From contig JAHDDP010000007.1 of the NCBI GenBank assembly GCA_020629285.1, forward strand, positions 184,304 through 248,303: a stretch of DNA of 64,000 bases, given 5' to 3'. The stretch comes from Maribacter sp. Its GTDB lineage: Bacteria; Bacteroidota; Bacteroidia; Flavobacteriales; Flavobacteriaceae. The first letter of the stretch is position 1; each line of letters opens with the position of its first letter. Of the stretch, positions 58,554-64,000 are shown one piece after another. The translations under genes and the position numbers were made by a program. The notes beneath the pieces are model-generated. The model made no database searches and was not told the origin of the DNA. It saw nothing but the letters and a program-made list of their open reading frames with translations.

Positions 58554-59813
58554 ATGGATTTTAACCGAATAAAGGAAAAATTAAATATACTGGCGGATGC
58601 CGCTAAATATGATGTGTCTTGTTCTAGTAGCGGCAGCAACCGTAAGAATAAGGATAATGGCTTAGGAGATACCGGAAACGGAATCTGCCACACTTATACA
58701 GAAGACGGTCGCTGTGTTTCTTTATTAAAGATCCTACTGACCAATCATTGCATTTTTGATTGCGCCTATTGTGTAACACGTAAAAGTAACGACATACAAC
58801 GAGCTGCTTTTAAAATTCAGGAGGTGGTTGATTTAACCATCAATTTCTATAGAAGAAATTACATAGAAGGTCTGTTCTTAAGTTCTGGTATATTTAAAAG
58901 TGCCGACCATACGATGGAAAGACTAATTGCTGTGGCTAAAAAATTGCGTGAAGAAGAAAATTTTAACGGGTACATTCACTTAAAGTCTATACCAGGCGCC
59001 AGTGATGAACTAATGTATGAGGCCGGTTTATATGCTGATCGTTTATCGGTCAACATCGAAATCCCCACTATCTCCGGCCTTAAACTATTGGCTCCGGACA
59101 AAAAACATGAAGATTTCATTAAACCTATGCAAAAGGTAAAAGATGAAATTATTCGTTATAAAGAAGAGCGAAAAATCATTAAAAGCACTGCCAAATATGC
59201 CCCTGCTGGGCAAAGTACCCAAATGATAGTAGGCGCAACTGGTGAAAGTGATAAGGATATCATGTACTCTGCAACTCATTTTTACAAGAATTATAAAATG
59301 AAACGCGTGTATTACTCTGGTTACGTACCCATCTCTACAGATAGCAGATTACCTTCCTTAGGTTCCGAAGTTCCAATACTTCGTGAAAACCGACTATATC
59401 AAACAGATTGGCTACTTCGTTTTTATGGTTTTAGCGTGAACGAAATATTAGATGCGGACAATCCTAATTTAGATATGGATATAGACCCCAAACTAATGTG
59501 GGCTCTTAGAAACCTAAATTATTTTCCTGTAGATATTAATAAAGCCGAACCACGAATGTTGGCAAGAATTCCTGGAATAGGAATGGGCTCTGTTCATAAA
59601 ATTATAAGTAGTAGAAAGTACCGTAGTTTAAACTGGGAACATCTTAAAAAAATGGGAATAGCGCTTAACCGAGCTAAGTATTTTATCATCTGCAATTCCA
59701 ATGATTGGGAACGAAGAGATTTAGATGCTTCCACGATAAAGGGAAAGATATTACAATCTCAAAATGGAAAATTCAAAAATCAATATAACAATCAATTATC
59801 ATTATTTAATTAA
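58554..59813 (+). CDS. Putative DNA modification/repair radical SAM protein (TIGR03916 type)
   Basis: 419 residues. The radical SAM cluster is Cys66-x3-Cys70-x2-Cys73 in TNHCIFDCAYC, preceded by the family's N-terminal SCSSSGSNRKNKDNGLGDTGNGICHTYTEDGRC stretch in which further cysteines occur. A C-terminal helix-hairpin-helix DNA-binding motif (LARIPGIGMGSVHKII, from about 344) is present. The family is linked to uracil-DNA-glycosylase-like proteins and assumed to repair or modify DNA; the reaction is unknown. Followed by a small frame and the TIGR03915-type partner. The promoter carries the S24 operator array, suggesting DNA-damage control. Confidence 0.92.
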   Translation: MDFNRIKEKLNILADAAKYDVSCSSSGSNRKNKDNGLGDTGNGICHTYTEDGRCVSLLKILLTNHCIFDCAYCVTRKSNDIQRAAFKIQEVVDLTINFYRRNYIEGLFLSSGIFKSADHTMERLIAVAKKLREEENFNGYIHLKSIPGASDELMYEAGLYADRLSVNIEIPTISGLKLLAPDKKHEDFIKPMQKVKDEIIRYKEERKIIKSTAKYAPAGQSTQMIVGATGESDKDIMYSATHFYKNYKMKRVYYSGYVPISTDSRLPSLGSEVPILRENRLYQTDWLLRFYGFSVNEILDADNPNLDMDIDPKLMWALRNLNYFPVDINKAEPRMLARIPGIGMGSVHKIISSRKYRSLNWEHLKKMGIALNRAKYFIICNSNDWERRDLDASTIKGKILQSQNGKFKNQYNNQLSLFN

Positions 59814-59840
59814 AGTATAACTTAATAATTTTTTTCGACT

Positions 59841-60011
59841 ATGGAAAATCTAAACAACACTCTTAATTCACAGAATTTATCAATTTTTAGTACTGTGGTT
59901 GACCATAGTCAAAGTCAAGTTTTAGCTCTAGGATACCAAGTGGTATTATTAAAAACTGAAATTAAGAAAAGGCTAAAAATTGTATCTCGAATCTTCTTCT
60001 TCAACTTCTAA
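59841..60011 (+). CDS. Possible small protein (56 aa) between the two repair genes
   Basis: ATG 59841 (MENLNNTLNSQNLSIFSTVV) to TAA 60009-60011, 27 bases after the radical SAM stop and ending 10 bases before ATG 60022 of the partner gene. The C-terminus is basic and aromatic (IKKRLKIVSRIFFFNF). Position suggests a translated spacer peptide or coupling element; no family is recognised and it may be a chance frame. Confidence 0.35.
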   Translation: MENLNNTLNSQNLSIFSTVVDHSQSQVLALGYQVVLLKTEIKKRLKIVSRIFFFNF

Positions 60012-60021
60012 AACTGTTTAT

Positions 60022-60798
60022 ATGAATACTTCAAAAACTTTAGTTTACGATGGTAGTTTTAATGGTTTTTTGACCGCTGTTTTTGTCGGCTTTGAACAAA
60101 AATTATCTCATGCCGATATTCAAAAAAACAGTCAATTTCAAAGTGGACTGTTTGCTGATACAGAAACTATATTCACCAATATTGATAAAGCACAACGCGT
60201 TTGGAACGGAGTGCGAAAAAAAAGTAATTCGGCAATAAAGAACATATACTTTGCTTTTTTAAGTGAGCAGAATGATATTGAGGCCCTACTCTACCATTAT
60301 ATTCAGAAGTTAATGGGAAGCAAGTATCTAGGCGCTACGGATTTTAGCGATGCGGGTATTTTAAAAATTAACCAATTAGCGCATAAAGTAGGAAGAGAAA
60401 AGCATAGAATGGAGGCTTTTGTACGGTTTCAATTGACCAAGGATGATGTTTATTTTGCCAATATAGAACCAGATTTTGACGTGTTGCCATTAGTATCCAA
60501 ACACTTTAGAAATAGATATGCTGATCAGCAATGGATTATTTACGACCTAAAACGCAAATATGGTATTTTTTATGATTTACAAACCGTAGAAATTATTTCG
60601 CTCGATCTTACTGATATTTATACTAACAGTATGGAGAAGAGCGATGCCTTTACCCATGAAGAATATGAATATCAAGACTTGTGGAATAACTACTTTAAAA
60701 GTACCACCATTAAATCTCGTATTAACACCAAATTACATGTACAACATGTACCAAAGCGTTATTGGAAATACTTATCTGAAAAAAAGGAAGCGGTTTAA
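60022..60798 (+). CDS. TIGR03915-type putative DNA metabolism protein
   Basis: 258 residues. The start TLVYDGSFNGFLTAVFVGFEQKL and the central HKVGREKHRMEAFVRFQLTKDDVYFANIEPDFDVLPLVSKHF are characteristic of the TIGR03915 family, which is encoded next to TIGR03916 radical SAM proteins in many bacteria, often with a UDG-like domain. It ends IKSRINTKLHVQHVPKRYWKYLSEK. Start moved to ATG 60022; the frame is open to TTG 59980, but that part overlaps the preceding small frame. Presumed partner of the radical SAM enzyme in repair or removal of a modified base; the reaction is unknown. Confidence 0.9.
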   Translation: MNTSKTLVYDGSFNGFLTAVFVGFEQKLSHADIQKNSQFQSGLFADTETIFTNIDKAQRVWNGVRKKSNSAIKNIYFAFLSEQNDIEALLYHYIQKLMGSKYLGATDFSDAGILKINQLAHKVGREKHRMEAFVRFQLTKDDVYFANIEPDFDVLPLVSKHFRNRYADQQWIIYDLKRKYGIFYDLQTVEIISLDLTDIYTNSMEKSDAFTHEEYEYQDLWNNYFKSTTIKSRINTKLHVQHVPKRYWKYLSEKKEAV

Positions 60799-61009
60799 TA
60801 CATAAAGAAGCGGGCTTATAGGCTGTATTCTCATGTTAATACCAAATTTTCTCTAACAGAAAATTAAACCTTTTTGCCGCTATACTCCTATTAAAACTTA
60901 TGCGGTGATATAAATCATCTTTTAATTACAACCATACATGTAAATTTGATATTTATAATACTTATGAAAGCAACCTAGACTGTAGCTTTTTATAAAAAAT
61001 CGCTTTACC

Positions 61010-61414
61010 ATGCACTATCAAATTTCTGCCACTTCCGTTTTTAACAATGATGCAAGTATACTTGTTAAAGAAGCCAATATTAACTTTGGCACTACCGTTA
61101 AAACGGCAAACAGTCTTCCTAATCCTGCAGAATTGTTCTTAGGTTCATTTGCTGCTTGCATGCTTAAAAATGTAGAGCGCTTTTCTGAGATGATGAAGTT
61201 TACTTATAAACGAACAACATTAGAGGTAAAAGCAGAAAGACTTGATAACCCGCCTAGAATGGACAATATAGTTTATAGCTTAACCATTTTTAGCGACGAT
61301 ATTAAATTAAATACATCGCTTTTAAAAAAGAATATTGAAAAACACGGCACGATTTATAATACCGTAAAACTATCATGCAATATATCGGGTACGATTAATA
61401 CCATTCTCCAATAA
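61010..61414 (+). CDS. OsmC/Ohr-family protein
   Basis: 134 residues with both peroxidatic-type cysteines: SFAACMLKNVERF (first Cys) and KLSCNISG (second). Start HYQISATSVFNNDASILVKEANINFGTT. The family reduces organic hydroperoxides with thiols or lipoyl donors; this short version is OsmC-like. Monocistronic, downstream of about 210 bases without a gene. Confidence 0.9.
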   Translation: MHYQISATSVFNNDASILVKEANINFGTTVKTANSLPNPAELFLGSFAACMLKNVERFSEMMKFTYKRTTLEVKAERLDNPPRMDNIVYSLTIFSDDIKLNTSLLKKNIEKHGTIYNTVKLSCNISGTINTILQ

Positions 61415-61427
61415 AAAAAGCTTTAAA

Positions 61428-62432
61428 CTATCGCTTAAGTCTTCCGGTAATGTTTCCTGCAAGTATATTATTTACTTCATTGACGGTAGCAAAATTGACG
61501 TCTCCTTCGTAGGTATGTTTTAAAGCACATGCTGCGCTGGCAAACTCCATAGCTTTATAATCTTCATATTCTTGTAACCCATAAATTAGTCCTGCCGCAA
61601 AAGCATCTCCCGTACCTATACGATCAACTACATGGGTGATATCAATATCTTCGGTTTCCCTAAACTCATGACCGTTCCACATGCGTGCTCTTATTTTATG
61701 CCAAGAAGAGTTCAGAGACGTCCTAATTTTATCGAATACTTTTTCAATACTTGGAAATTCTTTAATCAACTGCTTGCTAGCCTCAATAAAGTCATCATTT
61801 TCATAACCAAAGTCCGTTCCTAAAACCTCGTTGATTTCATTTATACCGCCAATAAATATGGTAGAATAATTTAGTAGTTCTATAAGTGCTTCTTTAGGGT
61901 CTTGACCATATTTCCATAAACCACTACGGTAGGTTGGATCAGCAGAAACAGCTAAACCTTTTTCCTTGGCTAATTTTAAACCCTGTTTCAATACGTCAAA
62001 GGCTCCTTGAGATAAAGCTGGTGTTATCCCTGTCCAATGCAACCATTCGCCACCTTCCAATGCAGTTTCCCAGTTAACTTTAGATGGTTCTATTTCAGAA
62101 AATGCGGAATGGGATCGGTTATAAGAAATCATGCTAGGTCTAATTACAGCGCCCACCTCTAAAAAGTAGACTCCCAGTGGTCTTTTAGATTTAACTACCG
62201 CTGATGTATCTACTCCAAACTTTTGAATATAGGTCAAAGCAGTATCTCCAATAAAATCATCGGATACGGCACTAATATGTTTTACATTCCCTCCAAAATT
62301 AGAAATGGAAATTCCTACATTCAATTCTGTTCCTCCAAAATAAAATTCAACAATATTAGATTGAACAAACTTCTTATTACCCCTTGGAGAAATTCGCATT
62401 AATACTTCACCGAATGTAATCACCTTACCCAT
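61428..62432 (-). CDS. kdgK: PfkB-family sugar kinase, probable 2-dehydro-3-deoxygluconokinase
   Basis: 334 residues of the ribokinase/PfkB fold: N-terminal ITFGEVLMRISPRG and FGGTELNVGISISNFGG, and C-terminal VVDRIGTGDAFAAGLIYGL with the catalytic Asp and anion hole. The start matches KDG kinases (phosphorylate 2-keto-3-deoxygluconate from uronate or alginate degradation), but no uronate genes are adjacent. KdgK is the best guess, not certain. It ends 13 bases from the convergent OsmC gene. Confidence 0.85.
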   Translation of the reverse strand: MGKVITFGEVLMRISPRGNKKFVQSNIVEFYFGGTELNVGISISNFGGNVKHISAVSDDFIGDTALTYIQKFGVDTSAVVKSKRPLGVYFLEVGAVIRPSMISYNRSHSAFSEIEPSKVNWETALEGGEWLHWTGITPALSQGAFDVLKQGLKLAKEKGLAVSADPTYRSGLWKYGQDPKEALIELLNYSTIFIGGINEINEVLGTDFGYENDDFIEASKQLIKEFPSIEKVFDKIRTSLNSSWHKIRARMWNGHEFRETEDIDITHVVDRIGTGDAFAAGLIYGLQEYEDYKAMEFASAACALKHTYEGDVNFATVNEVNNILAGNITGRLKR

Positions 62433-62613
62433 AAAATAAATTTTATCCTAAAATAGCCATTGCACAACTAAAAACCATAGTTGTTAAAAAATATATCAAA
62501 ACAAGAGATAAATGAATGATATCTATGCAACAAAACTGTTATGAAATACTACAATTTGTATAATACCTATGTTATAAGTGCAACCTTCTTCCTTATTCAT
62601 TTACTTTGTTTAT

Positions 62614-63255
62614 ATGAAGTCTCCAATAAAACATGAGTGGAGAAAAACGGAGAAAGGTATTTATATGCCAAAAAATAAACCTGAGCTTATTAATGTTCCA
62701 AAATTTCAGTATTTGAGCATACATGGAGAAGGAAATCCAAATAGTTCTCTTTTTACAGAACATATTCAAACTTTATACAGCGTCGCTTATACTATTAAAA
62801 TGACTTTGAAAAAAATGACAATTGTACCTGAAAACTATATGGATTGGACGGTTTACCCATTAGAAGGTAAATGGGATATTTCTGAAAGTGCAAAAAAGAA
62901 TTATAAAGGCGTACTAAATAAAAATGAACTGGTTTATAATTTAATGATTAGGCAACCGGCGTTTATTTCTATTGATTTTTTTAATGAAATGCTAGAACAT
63001 ACTAAAAAAAAGAAACCACAAAGACTTTTAGAACGTATACAGTTTATAGAAATTACCGAAGGTCCATGTATTCAAATGCTACATATTGGCAGTTATGACA
63101 ATGAAATTGAAACCTCTGAAAAAATGGAAGCTTTTGCCATGTCAAAAAACGTAAAAAGAAAGTCTAAAGTTCATAAAGAAATCTATTTACCTGATTTTAG
63201 GAAGCTTACTGAAGAGAAGTTAAAAACCGTTTTACGTTTTCAATTAGAGGTATAA
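62614..63255 (+). CDS. GyrI-like small-molecule-binding domain protein
   Basis: 213 residues from ATG 62614 (MKSPIKHEWRKTEKGIYMPKN). The pattern INVPKFQYLSIHGEGNPN, FTEHIQTLYSVAYTIKM and RIQFIEITEGPCIQMLHIGSYDNE is that of stand-alone GyrI-like (SOUL/GyrI superfamily) proteins, which bind hydrophobic or cationic ligands, some hydrolysing cyclopropanoids. There is no DNA-binding domain. The frame is open to 62578, but its first residues are hydrophobic and the leader TTTACTTTG precedes ATG 62614. Confidence 0.85.
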   Translation: MKSPIKHEWRKTEKGIYMPKNKPELINVPKFQYLSIHGEGNPNSSLFTEHIQTLYSVAYTIKMTLKKMTIVPENYMDWTVYPLEGKWDISESAKKNYKGVLNKNELVYNLMIRQPAFISIDFFNEMLEHTKKKKPQRLLERIQFIEITEGPCIQMLHIGSYDNEIETSEKMEAFAMSKNVKRKSKVHKEIYLPDFRKLTEEKLKTVLRFQLEV

Positions 63256-63374
63256 AAATTTATGCAATATATCATAAAGCAAAATAAAAGTTAAGACATG
63301 CACCTTACACCAATAATTAGAAATAGGAAAGATATCTTCGTAGCACCCATATTCATCATCAAATCTTCAACAAA

Positions 63375-64000
63375 ATGCAATTAAGGAATATCATTTTCTT
63401 TTTCATATTACTTACCACTAGTACATCTTTTGCTCAAAAAAAAATTGCTGAAGCTAAGTTTATTAGTATTTGTGGTATTGATCAATGGATTACCATTAAC
63501 GGAAGCGACATAAGCAACCCTGTAGTTTTGTTAATACATGGTGGTCCGGGTAGTAGTATGAGTCATTTTAAAGATGATATCTATGCTGAATGGCAGAAAG
63601 AATTTACCATTGTTCACTGGGACCAGAGAGGTGCCGGCAGAACATTTGGTAGAAATTGCCCTAAAGAAATCAATGATGAATTCTATACTAACAATCTGCT
63701 AACGGTTTCAGATATGACCAATGACGTTATTGCTGTTACTCAATATATACTTAAACGTTTAGGTCAAAGAAAAGTCATATTGATGGGTACTTCTTGGGGT
63801 TCAATTCTTGCAACGAAAATGGCGCAAAAACATCCGGAATTATTTCATGCTTATATTGGTCATGCTCAATTTGTGGATTTTGCTAGAAACATTGATGATG
63901 CCTATTCACATGTATACAAAATAGCAAATATCAAAGAAGATACCCCTACCCTTGTAAAACTTAATGATTTAGGTCCGCCACCATACCAAAGAGCTAAGCA
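63375..64000 (+). CDS. Secreted alpha/beta hydrolase (proline iminopeptidase-like), 5' part
   Basis: A frame from ATG 63375 runs off the right edge (about 208 residues). A signal peptide (MQLRNIIFFFILLTTSTSFAQ) precedes an alpha/beta hydrolase core: oxyanion loop LIHGGPGSSMSHF, HWDQRGAGRTFG and the nucleophile elbow MGTSWGSILA, with its serine. HGGPG and DQRGxGxS-type motifs point to the prolyl iminopeptidase / epoxide-hydrolase-like branch. The catalytic Asp and His lie beyond the window. Secreted to the periplasm. Complete in the visible part, no frameshift. Confidence 0.88.
   Translation, partial: MQLRNIIFFFILLTTSTSFAQKKIAEAKFISICGIDQWITINGSDISNPVVLLIHGGPGSSMSHFKDDIYAEWQKEFTIVHWDQRGAGRTFGRNCPKEINDEFYTNNLLTVSDMTNDVIAVTQYILKRLGQRKVILMGTSWGSILATKMAQKHPELFHAYIGHAQFVDFARNIDDAYSHVYKIANIKEDTPTLVKLNDLGPPPYQRAK

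Overview
The window is a stretch of AT-rich chromosome from a member of the Bacteroidota, most likely a marine Flavobacteriaceae. The evidence is the TAnnTTTG-type -7 boxes upstream of many genes, A-rich rather than Shine-Dalgarno leaders, many short SPII lipoproteins, a fused alpha-beta 2-oxoacid dehydrogenase E1, a MutS2 without an Smr domain, and families common in flavobacteria (DUF4251, DUF4369-TlpA, DUF1835, DUF6642). I see no rRNA, tRNA, CRISPR array, transposase or phage structural gene. Both edges cut a gene: the 3' end of a serine hydrolase on the left and the 5' part of an alpha/beta hydrolase on the right.

Layout. 1-4.4 kb: an NAD(P)-binding protein whose start codon is unclear next to an ATCA repeat, a four-helix membrane protein, a DUF6642 protein, and a LysR regulator divergent from a DUF1338 (2-oxoadipate dioxygenase-like) gene with a palindromic operator between them. 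4.45-8.86 kb: an accessory island. It holds one large gene, a calcineurin-like phosphoesterase fused to a STAND/NACHT-like NTPase (candidate anti-phage effector), surrounded by about 1.3 kb of non-coding DNA full of inverted repeats, palindromes and hairpins. 8.86-17.1 kb: small stress and envelope proteins (cold-shock protein, two FKBP prolyl isomerases, HPF, lipoproteins), a TlpA thioredoxin / CxCC lipoprotein pair, and two pairs of paralogous small helical proteins. 17.5-18.5 kb: a TerC membrane protein.

18.5-24.3 kb: a seven-gene minus-strand operon reading FAD oxidoreductase, methyltransferase, type III polyketide synthase, FabL-like enoyl reductase, FabZ-like dehydratase, ketosynthase, acyl carrier protein. 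It looks like a dedicated fatty-acid-type module feeding a chalcone-synthase-like enzyme, with flavin and methyl tailoring. Catalytic residues are intact throughout; I cannot name the product.

24.3-58 kb is mostly housekeeping: OmpA-type and lipocalin lipoproteins, branched-chain 2-oxoacid dehydrogenase E1, a 2OG-Fe(II) oxygenase, SUI1, nucleoside phosphorylase, polyphosphate kinase overlapping a cytosolic substrate-binding-protein gene, a response regulator, Ung, MutS2, a DCC protein, DUF748/DUF1206 proteins, a dicarboxylate symporter, chorismate synthase, an LpxH-like phosphoesterase, a D-lactate-dehydrogenase-like FAD/Fe-S protein, DUF4369-TlpA, rhomboid and LpxL-like acyltransferase (divergent from one palindromic promoter), GlmM, ACP phosphodiesterase and gamma-glutamyltransferase.

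57.6-60.8 kb: an XRE-S24 (LexA/CI-like) self-cleaving-type regulator divergent from a radical SAM DNA repair/modification protein (TIGR03916 type) and its partner (TIGR03915 type), with an array of TGGATTAnnTCCA operators overlapping both promoters. This looks like a DNA-damage-inducible module. The right end carries OsmC, a KDG-kinase-like sugar kinase, a GyrI-like protein and the truncated hydrolase. Several gene starts were moved from the longest reading frame because a -7 promoter box covers the upstream codon.
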